Of a stretch of DNA of 64,000 nucleotides, positions 34,939-47,524 are shown in pieces. Position numbers and translations under genes: made by a program. The DNA comes from Icerya purchasi (taxonomy: Eukaryota; Arthropoda; Insecta; Hemiptera; Monophlebidae). Positions within the stretch are counted from its first letter, which is position 1, and every line of letters starts with the position of its first letter. The stretch covers positions 416,090,557 through 416,154,556 of the forward strand of contig CM077115.1 of assembly GCA_039619475.1 (NCBI GenBank). Direction: 5' to 3'. The notes below the pieces were generated by a model, which was given only the letters and a program-made list of their open reading frames with translations, was not told the DNA's origin and did no database searches.

Positions 34939-37106
34939 AGAATTTTGTTCCCTAGTTAAAAGCAAGTGTACAGTAAACATAAATAAAACTGAAACCAAAA
35001 ACTGTTTAAATTTATTTATTTTTGACAAAGTTAGATAAGAGTGAAGTAGTCATTATAATTAATTGTTGGATTAATTTTTTTTATTTCGACTTTTGGTGGG
35101 GGGGGGACTCGAATTTGTGAAATTTTCTATTTCGATAAGAACCAGTTGTCCACGTTTCCTATTTTTCTTATTTGTATTTATACTAAGAAAATCTGGAAAG
35201 CATAATTTCTCATTTTCTACAGTTTTTTGTTTCACTATCGAAGATTAATATATTTTTCAAAACCTTTTTCGCATTGACCGCACACTCATTAAATTTCATT
35301 AGAAGTTATTATACCAAGCTTTACACACGATTAATCTTATTTTTATTGTCTTATTCGTCTTCTCTGTAGCGCCATATTCTGAGCATTTTTCTAACAGATC
35401 CCTATAGTGTTCATGGCAATTGTATACGCAACGCGAGTATACAAATGCGAAATCCTAAGTATGCTTGTCTGCACACCAACTAGCGCGCATAGGGGGTGGT
35501 ATGCGTGTTTGTCATTGCCTTCCGTGTGATTCTATTAGCGTTTAATTAATTATGCTTTTTATAATAATTTTTGTCGTCGCTTGAGGTCGAACTCAAGGCT
35601 TCCGCGATAGAAGTCAAGTGCTATAGATTATATCGCATTTGTTACGGTACTAAAATACTGTGCTTAATGGTACACATTGACTCATAAAAAAAAAAAAAAA
35701 AAAAAAGTGACGAGGAGGAATTAATAATTCGCGAGCTTTACTATTAATAGAATATTTTATTTTGATTATCATATTATTTACATTTTTCGGATAGGCCAAT
35801 CACAGTTTGCTTTTCAGCCTTCGTATTATCGTTGTTGTTGCCGAGCGTATGCCTATTCCGAAAAATCACTGACGACGATTGATTTTGATAGTATTAAAAG
35901 AAAAAAAGAAAAAAAAACCAGAATGTGTCTGTGCGATAATACGGTAATTTGTACTTGGCGCGTTGCATGCTCGAATTAAATGAATAAGTGGGGGTGGGTA
36001 ATTTTTCGCGTTATCTTTTAAAAAAATGTCCAATATTGAAGTTCATAGCGGACGCGGAAGGTTTTACCAAGCGATGATTCAAAAATTACCTTGATAATAT
36101 TCCGCTACTTATTGCGTTGCAATGTTACACTTTTCAGAATGCTTTCCGAATTTAACTAGCTGGTTTTTTCCACGATAACTCGGAATAATGAACTTTTAAT
36201 TTTGCACGTGTAATTTTATTATTCGAACTAAAGCGTCGTAGAAATTTTCACGCTTCCAAATAGTGCAGTTGCTGGGTACGTCTATTTATATCACGGCTAG
36301 CGTTGTTTTATACTCTAACCGAACAGCCCTGTACGGAAACGGATCTGAGCCCTTGCTGACATAAATATTATTGCTGAAAAATAAAACGGCAAAAAGTCTA
36401 GAGGATCTCAAATATTCTTATAAGGACTCTGTAATAACTGCGAACAAGCAAACAGGATATGATTGTCGCCGGCCCCGGCGCTGTTCGTAGGACAAAGAGG
36501 GCGTTATAAGAGTAGCCTGCTATTGTCTACACAGGAGTAAGTCGGTGATCGTATTAAGCACATTTTGAAACGGACACGCCGCCACATCGAGGTTTTATTG
36601 GAGGGAAATTAGTTATAGCATTATGTACCGAGAAGAACTGTTCAATCGAAAGCGATTTTCGATCAGAGGAAATTGGTCGTATGCTATGATGTTAGGCGAG
36701 ATGTCGTTGTGTGGGTAGCTTCCTTGTCTCAAGCTAACCGCCTGGTCGGTCGTGAATGATTCCAGAACGGGAATGCATTGAAAATGAACTTTAACGTGCT
36801 TTTTTCCCGTACGAGTAATAAGTAAGCGTTTGGTGGAAAGGATAGAAGGGTGTGCGAAATATTTCAAATTAGTAATTGAAACGAAAAAATGATAATTCCT
36901 GTCGACGCAGGCGCTGGTAACAACATGGATATATTAGCATACCTATAAAGTAATAAAATTTCAGACGCAATAACAACCGAAGAATTAATATTTAAATTCA
37001 ATATATATTTTAGAAACGTCTTTTCTAGATAAATAAAGTAAGGATAAATTTAATTGATATGTTGGAATCCCTGGAATAGAGCTAAATAATTGATCCGCTC
37101 AAAAAA
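34939..37106. other. No gene recognised
   Basis: AT-rich with a G run at 35098-35106 and a 22-bp A run at 35685-35706. A GC-richer patch at 36290-36620 holds no ORF I can assign. The 84-codon minus ORF at 36613-36867 has no motif. Confidence 0.4.
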
Positions 37107-37625
37107 TTACCGATAAAACCTGACTGAAGAAATATTTCCTCTTAACTGTGGCAAAATAATTGGTAAGTATAAACAAATATTAATGCTAGATGAGTAATAC
37201 GAATTATGTTTACTATGTATTGTTGAATTTTCGGAAAGTACCAGCTGCACGAATATTTCTTTGATTTTCTTTCCTAGCTGAAAATAGGGGGGGACATGCA
37301 CGAAAACATTTTTTTTTTTTTTTTGAAATATTCGTTTATGTTCAATGTTAAGATGTGTTTCGTTATTATGTTTATAATTTTTTTGAATAACTATCGTTGT
37401 GTTCTGATTGTGTTTGACAGCAGCGGTGGGCGAATATCGTGCCGTTAGTATGCGATAAGAAACTTTAGGAGGGGAATATTGTTGTCTAGCCAGGTAGTGG
37501 CCGGATATAATACACGCGGAGGAGAGATAATTAATCGGTACAGCGAATCCGGTTTTCTGTTCGTTATATATTGTTAAAATTAGACCTGTACGTTTATTAA
37601 ACGTGATGGTAGATATATAATGCAC
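37107..37625 (-). other. Unassigned 172-codon open frame
   Basis: This is the longest open frame outside recognised elements, apart from the interrupted 22061-22684 stretch. It starts MHYISTITFNKRTGLILTIY and later has YLSSACIISGHYLARQQYSP. A lysine run (FQKKKKNVF) comes from a poly(T) tract at 37311-37324. The C-terminal half is Ser/Ile/Asn-rich, as expected of AT-rich non-coding DNA. No family, signal peptide or repeated domain is seen. A chance ORF is the default explanation. Confidence 0.2.
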
Positions 37626-37694
37626 CGAGACAATTTAGGCAATTAAACAATGAACTGCGTTAATTTAACTTTATTTTAAGAAATTGTTTAGTCT

Positions 37695-40510
37695 CTAAAG
37701 TAATTGAAGACGTACAATCCCATCGAAAAAATCGTAACCCTTAAAGAGAAAAACCTGTCCACCTAAAAAAGTAAAAAAAAGGAATTTAGTCTGACATAAT
37801 TTTCGGAGCAGAACATTTATTCGGTGCGCAAACCTGTTGAAAGTTTCTCGGCCGATGTAAGCGAGAAATCGGCTGTGGCGCACAAGTTACCTTTATTTTA
37901 TTTCTAGTCGTTTATGTACACTTATATTTTATAAAATTCAATCCCCCCCCACCCATATCGAATGCTACACTACAAGTATTACAGCATTGATCGCAAACGT
38001 TTGTTGCGCCTCATTTGTGTAAATATGAGCCGCAATATTCATTGGGGCTACACGGAGATAAATATAATTCAGTATTTCCGTTTAATATATATCTCTTTCA
38101 GTAGTGGTTCGCTGAGGTAGTGTAATTTTGAATAAATGAGCTAGCACACCTAGCTCATGTTGTAAAGTTGGAGATTTTTGTAATTTAATAAAATACCGAA
38201 CTCTCGTTGCTGAACAGAGTTGTGAGCAGCTTTATATGTTATTTAATGAGACGGTAATCGGCAGCTAAATACATACAAAAAAAAACTGAGCAACCTAAAA
38301 AAATAAATAAATGAGTGATTTTTGTATGTTTAGTCTAGTCAGCAGAAGTGAAAGTGGAATACGGCTTGCACGTTGCTTAAAAATTTATGATTAATTTTAC
38401 GGATTAAAAATTCTGTGTCGATATTCGAAACTAGTCGGTTTTTTTTTTATTAATTTTTTTAAATTAATTAAAGTAACTTATGATTATGGTGTGTATATTT
38501 TCATAGTTTTATTCGTAGATCTCTCTTCCGTTAATTTTCAAGTGTTTAGCAGTATTTTTTTTTCTTTTTTTTGTGTTTATTTCGGATTTATCGAAATTAT
38601 AGGTTTACTGTTAATGTTAAAAATACGACAATCTGTAGCAGTTTATGAAAAATACTCCTACTTCTAGGAGAATATGGCAAGTTGCAAAAGTATTTGTTAA
38701 TTCTCTTAAAGTAACCGGATACGTCTTCATGAAGTTACCGTAGTGCACACGACTTTCTATCCTGATTTACCCCTAAAGCGTTTTATTTTGATTATTTTCA
38801 CATCTTTTGAAATATTATGAATTTGTCTTACCATTTGCGGTGATTTTTTTCTTTTTCTGTGATACGCTCGCTCTTTTCCGGTATTTTTTATAATTGAATT
38901 TACAACTACTTCATCATTTTATTATTTTACTATTTTCTCGGTAATCATTAATTTTAAACTAATTAGAATTTGTAATTAACTCTTATACTTAACATACAGT
39001 AGCGCGTTCAAGCATGCAAGACATTGGCTCGACCTCCGAAGTATATGCTAATTAGTGTAATAAAATTATTTAAAACTTAAAGACCGGCTGTTTTGTGGTC
39101 CGAAAACAGAATGCTAAATATTTTGTTAAAGCTGATTCTAAGAATTCGTTGTTTGTGAACTAGGCTATTTAAAAGTTTTTTTGTTATTTTTAAACTAAGA
39201 AGTTTTGTCTGTATACTCTTCGTTTTCCAACCTCGCCGCCCTTTCTCTTGTTTATTGAATCCTGCAAGTGACGTTTCTTCAAATAATTTATTCTAATTAT
39301 TTCCGGCTGTTTGTTTGCAAGAAGTCGGTAAAAATTAATAATACTCCGACATGAGACCGTATCGATCTAAGTTTTTCCAGCGGGATTTCTGGTTATTCGC
39401 TTGTTCGGTGTCGCTATACAGTCGATTAGATTGGGGTGCAGTCAATGTCGTGCGGAGAGGCCGTTGTGTTAATTCGATCGCACTGCGATATTATGCGAGC
39501 GCGTTATCTCAGTTTCGCGAAAAATTCGGATTTACAGATTCGTCATGTAACTCTGCAAAATGTTGCAGCGAACTCGGAAAATGGTCTGATATAGTGAAAA
39601 AGTTACCTCAATGAACGCGATCTAATGAAACCAGTCGCGAGCAAGGTCGAATGCTTTTTTCGGATTCATCGCTGTCACTTCCATTTATTGATTTTTTGAT
39701 TCCAACAAACGGATACGAAAATGACTAATAAGCTGACGACGAGGTATTTTTGTTTATGATATGCGCCAGAGACGCCACCGTTGTCGTCGGCGAAGATGAT
39801 TGTTTCGCGCTTATACGTGAGCAATAATGCATATTTTAACGACGATTAGTGCACATACCGGCGATACTACGAAGAGAATGCCACTTTAATTACTTTTCAC
39901 TGTTCTAGTCATGAATGTTAAATACTCTTGTCTCCGCGGGAGTCTTTAAAATAACGCCGTTGAGGCTTATCTCGAAGATGATGTCTCGGAATTCTTGCGT
40001 GACCGATGACGTCGAGCCTACTAGACGTTCCAGACTGCTCTAATCGGAATTTGGGGCATATTACGTACAATTCGGTTTAACGTTCGAATTTTTTCATCAT
40101 AACGGTATATTTAACCGAACGTTCTTTTGTTTTGAAATCTTCCGAGCAAATCGTCGTGCTCTTCTATCTTCACTCTTTCCGCAAGTGGTTCTACGAGTAT
40201 AGTAACTTCCAAGCCCCTGCAGCGAAACCGTTAATATTCAATACGGCGTGTGTGTTTTTATGTTGCATCCGAGCGTACTAGAACAGAATAAACAAACACG
40301 GTTTTCCTTTAAACCGAACTTCATTGTTTTTTCTCGGCTATAATATTCCTCTGGAACGTTTACGTTTTCTTTCAGTTAATATTCCGCCGGCTGGATGCGA
40401 TTTATTCGATTGCGGAATTAAGAAAAAATTTGTCTAGCAATCCCACGTGTGAGGGTGTTTAACGTATTAATAAAAGTATGCAACGCTTTGTCCTATGACC
40501 ACCAACTTAA
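37695..40510. other. No gene recognised
   Basis: AT-rich to 39300, then a GC-richer zone at about 39350-40260. That zone contains an 87-codon + ORF (39351-39614, starting MRPYRSKFFQRDFWLFACSV) with no recognisable domain. No splice signals or homology could be supported. Confidence 0.35.
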
Positions 40511-40564
40511 TTGTTCTTGTATATGCCTCGGAGTGTGTCTAAAAAGGGAGATTATTCTTTAATA

Positions 40565-41140
40565 GAATCATCATCATCAGCGTTTCAGGCCGTAGGCTGG
40601 TCCGTCCCATGCACCAACAGCCTCCGTGAAAGCCTGCTAGCTAGTTTTTCCTTTAAACGATGCATATGTAGATATACATACCGGCTTCTTTCAATACGAT
40701 GTCAATGAGGGTTACTCTTGGTTGACCGCGAGGTTGTTTCCTCATTATCATCTTCCCTTCGATTACTTCCTTCAGGATGTTTCGGTCCTGGCATAGTGTA
40801 TGTCCGAACCACTTCAGTCTCATTTTCCGAATCTTCTGTCGTATATTTCTTTTTTCGTTAATCCCTGTCTGATACCAAGTTTTTGCTGACTTTATACGTC
40901 CATCTAATTCTTTGCAGCTTTCTCCAATACCACATTTCGAATTCCTGCACTTTATTTCAGTCTTTCTGATCCATGTAGAGCCACTGGCCATACCGGAGTT
41001 TTCACTAGCCTCTTACGCATTTTCAGTACAGTCCATATTATGTGTTACTATATCTGCCCTACATATTTAAATGCCAGTGTGTACCTGTTCGATTTCTTCA
41101 TTCTCTACCTCTATGTTAATTTGCCGGGTAACCTTGCTAA
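40565..41140 (-). pseudogene. RTE-like LINE C-terminal fragment
   Basis: The minus strand reads KMRLKWFGHTLCQDRNILKE, then VIEGKMIMRKQPRGQPRVTL. This is the 'RxxWxGHxLRxDxLLxxVIEGKMxGKRxRGRPR' block that ends RTE-group polyproteins. Upstream, near 41100, INIEVENEEIEQVHTGI corresponds to 'INGxxIExVxxFKYLG'. The 3' side ends near a (GAT)n run (ATCATCATCATCA on the + strand at about 40568-40580), the type of short-unit tail seen in RTE elements. Stops separate the blocks and the catalytic RT is absent. Confidence 0.72.
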
Positions 41141-41639
41141 TGAGAAAGAAAAAAAAAAAACCCTTTATTTTCTGCCGCTATAACGTCGACGATTAAGGAA
41201 CACATTTTTAATCGATGTTGGTATACGCGCGACCGCTGCGTACGGGAAATGTCGAATTGGTTCCCGGGTAAGATTTTGCTGGTCGAATAAGCTTGATTTT
41301 CAAGTTAGCTGCTGGTCGAATTGGTTTCCGCCATTCTATTGATGTGTGAAATCTGTCCTTTTTAAGGGTCCTTTAGATGAAACTGACCAAGTCTTTTATC
41401 GCCGTTGTTATTGATGTTTGTTATTGATACCGTTCTTATTCTTCACATTTGACCATCACGAGTGTCGTAATAGAACGACTGTTTCTCATTTGTATGCGGG
41501 CGAGATTGTTTCCCGATTTTATTCTTAATCAGTATTCGGTCTTTTGATATAAGGGGTGTTGTATACTGTTTGTGTGTTGTGTTAAATTATCAAAATATTA
41601 CTTATTTACTCCGATTTATAATGGAATTTTATGTTTAGC

Positions 41640-42990
41640 GAGAAAGGGAGAAAACTACTTATGATGCACGACGGTTACCAAAAAAAAAAAAAAATTGGCG
41701 GGTGGGTTAGAAAGGTGGATTTGTACCAAACGAGGATGCAAAGCTGTCGTAAAACTACATGAACCAAATATTATACCATTGAAGAAGTTTCTAGTATCAA
41801 AATTATGGAATAGAAAATGATACTTTAACGCGTCAGAAACTGAGTAATTCACTCTAAAAAGGGGAAAATATGGATATCGAAAACTTCTTAGTGAAAAACC
41901 ACCGAAAATTTTTCGCAACGAAATTGAGTGAGTCACTGAATGCGCATGATTTGGATAGGTTACGAAGAAATCTGCGCGCAGCTAAACAAATAGAAATGCC
42001 TGCGTTACCAAAAAGCTTAGCTAAACTACACGACATTCCGTCAACAAGTATGAACAAAAAACAACTGCCGGCGGTCAAAATTTCGTTTTCCGTAATGATT
42101 TTATAAATAATAACATCCATATTTTCATGTCAAACGAATTTGGGGAAGATGAAAAAAGCCGATACAATTTTCGTCAACGGTACGTTCAAAAGCTGTTCGG
42201 AATATTTTTGTATCGAGCATTTTCGATATTTATAAAATCGGGAAATTGTTATGCACCGGTAGCATTTAGTATCTGATAAGAAAAGTACTAGCTATAATTA
42301 AAAACAGTCTCGCAGATTTTGTGACAGCGCAAACGATATTTGTTGATTTCGGGAAATCTATAGATGATGCACTTTCTTCAGACTGACCACAGTCATTCGC
42401 GGCTGCAGATTTCATTTATCTCAGTGTCATGGTACAGAGCTATTCAACAAATTGGATTGGACTTACAAATGAATTTAAAGACACGATACAACTGAAACTG
42501 GACAGTTGTTAAAATTGCTTTTTCGATTACCTCTTCTATTTGCTACCGATATAACTGATCGGTTTTTATAGTGACCACCTGATGGCTCTAAAACCTGCAA
42601 ACGAAAAAGGTGGTGATCGGTTTTTTAATTATGTTCATGATAATAGCACCCAGCTGTAATTTCCTACCAGATATGTGATATGTGGGACAATTTTTCTGGT
42701 GCGTGCAATAGAACTACACAAACTGCTGCGACTCATTCCATGCCAAACTAAATCAATCATTTAACAGCGCTCATCCCAACATTTTTTATTTTATGGAAGT
42801 ATTAAAAGACATTCAATGTGAAACGTATATGAAGCTCTCTGTAGCAGGAAACCCTGGAAACCAAAAAAAAAAAAAAACAAAAAAAAAACGGGTCAATTTG
42901 TAACTAAAGCTATGTCGAAATATCAGCGGGGACAGATAACAGGAGTTGAATTTTTAAAAAAAGTAAGCTTTAGGTTCATGCCTGCTACAT
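41640..42990 (+). pseudogene. FLYWCH-MULE transposase (decayed)
   Basis: The + strand, across frame changes, shows an N-terminal FLYWCH-type zinc finger (LMMHDGYQ near 41655, then RWICTKRGCKAVVKLHE near 41715-41766). A linker RRNLRAAKQIEMPALPKSL follows (near 41965-42020). Next is the start of the MULE domain, KADTIFVNGTFKSCSEYF (near 42155-42210), which has the 'DGTF' region with its first acidic residue changed to Asn. Near the end SAHPNIFYFMEVLKDIQCET (near 42760-42820) matches the conserved 'YSAHPNIFxFIEVLKxxQ' block, followed by TYMKL. Many stops and frameshifts lie between blocks. The family transposes DNA by a DDE mechanism in the nucleus; this copy cannot. Confidence 0.8.
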
Positions 42991-43084
42991 GAACTTTCGT
43001 CGTGATCTCAGATTCTAAAAGGTATTGATTGTACATTTTCGTTTAATTTTCGTATCATGTATAATCGTTTTCCATCAACATATA

Positions 43085-44400
43085 TGTTTTTTTTTTTTTT
43101 GTTTTTTTTTTTTTTAATAATAATTTGCGGGTCCCACAAGGCACTAGCCCGTCTGTGGGTTCCCAACATAATTATATCATTTTTTTGTACAATATAACAT
43201 CGACTTAACTTAAGTACTACTTTCTGTTACAACATAAAAAATGTTAACTTTTATATTACTATACCATAAAATATCCACACTCTCATTATTTATCATTTAT
43301 ATTACAGTTATACCATCATCTAAAATAATATTTCCTATTACCTTAATATGATAACACTTATATATTACAATAATATAATATAACTTTTATACAACTACCA
43401 CTCTTTCATTAGCAGCTTATTAAAACTGCAGATAGTAACGAGTCTCGTGTCAACGTAGTCAATGTTATTATAGGTGGTTATTACTAGTATTACGATACTT
43501 TTTTTTTTTGTTATTACTATTTCTATTGCTCTTTACACCATGCTATCAACCAAATTTTAACCTTGTTTTTCCATCTCTCCAAATTTTTTTCATTTCGAAT
43601 TTTCTTTGTGGTATGTTCCCCATTAATAATTTTATTAATACCTCTTCCTCTACATTGTCTATTTTACTGTTAATCCCCCTAGATCGTACATAGCAAGAAT
43701 TAATCGCAATTTCTAGTCCTGTACGTTCTTGTTCTAGTTTGTAACTGCCTATCTGTGAGTTTAGCAACTCAGTAATTTGCTGTAATAATATAAAGCATTT
43801 TTGGTGACATTTCGTTATTTTTGTTTCACCAAGTGATGTTAGCTAATGCGTCCATTTTATTCTCGTTGTGTAAGACCGGTTTTAAACATTTTTTTTTGCA
43901 ATTTGTTGATTTTCCTCATTTCTGTAATTTTCGCCTCACTCCAAATTCCGATTCTGTATTTAATTCTGGACATTATTACAGCTTCGAAATATAACCTTAG
44001 GCTTTTGTATGTCATCTTCTTCTTCTTCGAGTCCCGATCGTTCTCGATCGTATGTGACCTTATTAAAGAAATCTTTCGTATGCAAGATAGACTAATTGTT
44101 CGGCATTCATCCCCGACCATGCCTTGATGTCGCACATCCATGAGCGCCTCCTTCGTCACCTTGTTTTAATTTATATAATGCAAGAATATAGTTTACCTGA
44201 TTTTTCCTGCAATATTGTCAATATAGTTTCTCCATGTTAGACCTTTATCTAATGTTATCCCAAGATATTTAAATTCATTCACATATTCTAACTTTTCACA
44301 ACCACATATTTCCTTACTATCAGTAAACACTTTGTATTATGTAAAATTAATTTGGGGACGAACGTTCTAAACCGGCTTAGCGTTCTTTTATGCATCACTT
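43085..44400 (-). mobile_element. Non-LTR retrotransposon (CR1/Jockey-like), copy B, nested in the MULE
   Basis: This is the same family as copy A (5795-7320) and the same orientation. The 3' end (+ strand GGGTCCCACAAGGCACTAGC... at about 43131) matches 5812-5860. It is followed outward by AATAATAATTT and long T runs (43087-43116), the poly(A) tail read on the opposite strand. The 5' side fades out near 44400, so only the last about 1.3 kb is present. It lies inside the MULE, so it inserted after the MULE. Confidence 0.78.
43546..44345 (-). pseudogene. LINE reverse transcriptase C-terminal region, copy B
   Basis: On the minus strand CGCEKLEYVNEFKYLGITLD (near 44310-44250) matches the 'KYLGxxLD' block and the CGCTQLETTEEVKYLGLNID stretch of copy A. 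Downstream, AVIMSRIKYRIGIWSEAKI and KINKLQKKMFKTGL form the RT-thumb-like region. INSKIDNVEEEVLIKLLMGN (near 43680) matches INSKIDNTDEIILIKLL in copy A. A stop near 44200 and frame changes show decay. The catalytic YADD block is not included in this copy. Confidence 0.75.
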
Positions 44401-44442
44401 TTGTTATTTTAGCATTAATTAATATTTTTTTGTCATGCGCCC

Positions 44443-44444
<2 letters not shown>

Positions 44445-44491
<47 letters not shown>
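44445..44491. repeat. (TA)n microsatellite
   Basis: About 23 TA units next to the truncated 5' side of LINE copy B, within the MULE. Confidence 0.95.
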
Positions 44492-44496
<5 letters not shown>

Positions 44497-45283
44497 TTAT
44501 GTATTATTTTTATTTTATTATTTTTAACTATGAATATATTTTAAACACTTTTCTCTCATTACTTTTGCAAGCGATATCGCACATCTATGTTGCAAGCTGT
44601 TTTCAATTTGTGTATTATTGTGATCTGTTTTAAAAAAATCTGAACTGTAAATGGAAAATAAATAATTTCAAACTACATTTAGCACTTTTATAATACTTTA
44701 CCAATGAATGAATGTTCACACAGCTCAACTCCTGTGTACTTATTCACGATTTATATTTCGTGTCTATATGTTCAAAATAAAAAAAAATCAAATCCAATCA
44801 GGGGTAAATTAATTTTACTTACCGTCACTTCTTATAGCGAAATTCACCATTACTATCGAAAATATATTTCTTTTTGGTCAAATATCACGTTTCAATAAAG
44901 TACATAAACCTACTGATTCATCAACCATTCTAGTAACAATGCGAACCAATTCGAACGTTTTAAATTGAAGACTGATTTAACCCGGGAACCAATTCGGCCA
45001 GCTCTAATGTAGTAATTCCAGCTTATTACGGGAACTAATTCGACCACATCCCTGCGTACACTTGAGATTGTTTCGAATGGTCGAAAGTTTTCTAAATGAT
45101 ACTTTATCAATGACGTACAGGCACCGAGAGAAATCGTTTTTTAACACGACAGGAAGTAGTGCCCGCTGTTTTACACCGAATGAGCGATTTTCCGGAATTC
45201 AGAAGGTTAGTAAGCGTTTCCGATTTCTCAACATTTTTTGTTCGTAATTTATAATAAAACAAATTTTGGAATAGATATTTGTT

Positions 45284-45440
45284 TTATTATTATTATTATT
45301 TTTTTGAGCTCACTTCTTAAGGACACATTAATCTGTCGCAAGTGATAATATTCTATATTTTCAATAGTGGAACTCGAACCGAATTCGAACAAAACGTCAC
45401 TGGCCAGCCTACCACGCCGCTGTAGCTGGCTGTGTTATCT
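45284..45440 (-). mobile_element. Possible tRNA-derived SINE
   Basis: Read on the minus strand, a GC-richer head (AGCGGCGTGGTAGGCTGGCC, then GGTTCGAGTTCCA) resembles the A and B boxes of a tRNA-type RNA polymerase III promoter. About 80 bp of body follows, ending in AAAAAAATAATAATAATAA at 45284-45302, a typical short-unit SINE tail. It lies just outside the MULE. I could not identify a target duplication, and the A box is a poor match. Confidence 0.4.
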
Positions 45441-47524
45441 GATGTTTAACATATGGTGAAACTGGGGAATTGATTCATGATAATGGCCTTGTTACGGTAT
45501 TGTTTGTAATTTTGTTGTATATGAACACTAATTAATCATATTTCCTGGCTTTATTATTTTTTTTTGCATTTCCTAAAATTTAAATCATAAACATTTAGAA
45601 TGTATTTTTGAGCTTATTAGTACGGTCTACTTTTTCCAAGAGGTTATTCCGGGCCCTAGAGTCATTAGGAACGACTCAAAAAAAAAATTTACTTACAGAA
45701 AACTTAATTTTTGGGAATATAAATTTAATAAAAAGTTTCGATACGAAACTGACCGGCATTGGAACGTGCGTGCGGTAACTTCATTTTTTTGGATGAGCAG
45801 AGCGGTATCGCGGTATCAATTACGCCACCGGTAGTGATTTTCCACCGTGGCCATCCGCCGGCACTGTTAATGGTCACTCTACGCTAATTTATATGGAACA
45901 TAGCCACCACCGCAACATTAGGGTCGCGATTTACACGATCTGGTTTCGTCAACTTGCTCAGGTAATACGACTAAGCTGAAAGACAAAATATTCGTCATTT
46001 ATTTATAAATAGCGCGAGTAATAAAAAAAAAAAAAAAAAAAGGAAATAAAAAAGGTACTTTATTTTTTACAGTTTTAATTAGTCGGAAATCATTTTTTCC
46101 TATAATTTTACTGAGATTTATTTTACCTTTTTTGATTAATATTATTTAATACATTAGGTAACTTCATTCCTTAAACTTTTGACTTCATGTCTACTCGTTT
46201 CCGTGAATGATAATTTAAACGAGTTTATCATCGGGGGTATCACCTTCACAATTATATATATATATATATATATATAATTCTTAATTCGAAATCAAACTGG
46301 ATGTTACGAATAAATCTGTGATATAAAGGGGAAATCCGGAACCGATGATAAGTTTAATTACACAATCTAAGACCCATTCGTTTTACTTTTTTTTTGTTTA
46401 TTCATTTTTATTTTATTTTATAATACCTTAGCTCTAAATTTAATTTCTCTCCGAATACGCGATGTATTAATTTTGGCATAATTACAATTGACAATTTTAA
46501 AGTGACAAACTAATACTGCTACAGCTTCCTTCGTTGACATCTCTGCAGCCTTTGACGTCCAGCTCCCCATTTTAATTGTGCATTGAATATCGCCATTTAA
46601 TTAATTATCAGTTTTATGAAAGACAATTTGAAAACATTGGAATTAGAAGGAAATCAGTAAAAGCCCGGAAGGAAAATAGTTTTTCATATTAAGGTGAAAT
46701 ATAAACAGTAAGCCGTTACATGTTTCATTTTTATTTTCATAAAAAAACATTAAGTATGCCATTATAATTTAACACTTGCGTTTACAAATGAAAAATTATG
46801 TGCTCTAGCCAATGACGATCATTTGCAGCGATGACGTCGGTAACCGTAGCTACTAGATTGGCGGTGTAATCAGCGTAGTCTGTGAGGAAGTGCCGGCAAA
46901 TACTCGCTATGTGATTACTGCAGTTTTATTTAGCCACGCTTGCGGCGTGGTCGTCATGACTATTTCGCGTACTATTAGCTGGTTTATTCTTCTACCGCCA
47001 GTAGATTTTTCAACAGTGGGGGCTCGTGACACGTAAATTTGGGAGGCTCTTATATAAACATATAATAATTTATAAAATGTGATGACATAAACTAGCTTTT
47101 TTGTGCATGTTTTTAAACTAAATAAAACTGGTTTAATGCGTTCAAGTTCTGATTTAATTTTAAAAAGTTGATAATCTGTCGAGGGCACTTTGTAACTAAT
47201 GAAGTTCTACAAAATGTGGAAAAAAAACAACAGATAATCATAGCGTCCAGGGAGGAATAATATTTATAGCGTATAATTAAAGAACGATATTGCTTATGAC
47301 GATGAATAAGGACGATAATAGAAAATCATTTTGGAAAAGAAGAAAGTTGCAAATTATGACTTCTTGTAACGTCATGTTTAAATAATAGTCCAAACCACGA
47401 AATGTATATTACGCAAAATTTCCTGTCGAGGAGAACGGCATTAACGACGATAACGAATATATTTAATCCTAGGAAACATGTAAAAAATATGATAACTAAA
47501 ATCAATTTTTAAAAAAATTAATTT
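45441..47524. other. No gene recognised; GC-richer patches and a (TA)n tract
   Basis: GC-richer patches at 45745-45950 and 46800-47040 hold no assignable ORF. The second contains CAGTGGGGGCTCGTGACAC at 47015, which looks like a hAT terminal sequence. It could be the 3' end of the hAT copy that follows. A (TA)n tract is at 46253-46276. Confidence 0.4.
46253..46276. repeat. (TA)n microsatellite
   Basis: Twelve TA units. Confidence 0.95.

Larger units (their letters stand above)
41236..45060 (+). mobile_element. MULE (Mutator-like) DNA transposon, 3.8 kb, with nested LINE
   Basis: A 9-bp target duplication flanks the element: CTGCGTACG at 41236-41244 and CTGCGTACA at 45052-45060, 8 of 9 matching. 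The left end reads GGAAATGTCGAATTGGTTCC. The right end read inward is GGATGTGGTCGAATTAGTTC. Each end carries about three copies of the word TGGTCGAATTGGTTCCCG or a close variant, at about 41251, 41280 and 41320 on the left and 44937, 44983 and 45028 (reverse) on the right. These are likely transposase-binding repeats. Inside are a broken FLYWCH-MULE transposase (+) and a later LINE insertion (43085-44400, -). A 9-bp duplication and degenerate subterminal repeats fit MULEs. Confidence 0.82.

Noticed and set aside
35098..37951. G and C runs at 35098-35106, 37268-37274 and 37943-37951 as MITE ends
   Set aside because: Unlike the three accepted MITEs, no inverted CA...TG ends or target duplications surround these runs.
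47015..47033. CAGTGGGGGCTCGTGACAC as the definite end of the 47.5-50 kb hAT
   Set aside because: It looks like a hAT terminus, but no matching inverted end or duplication could be found on the other side, so it is mentioned only as a possibility.
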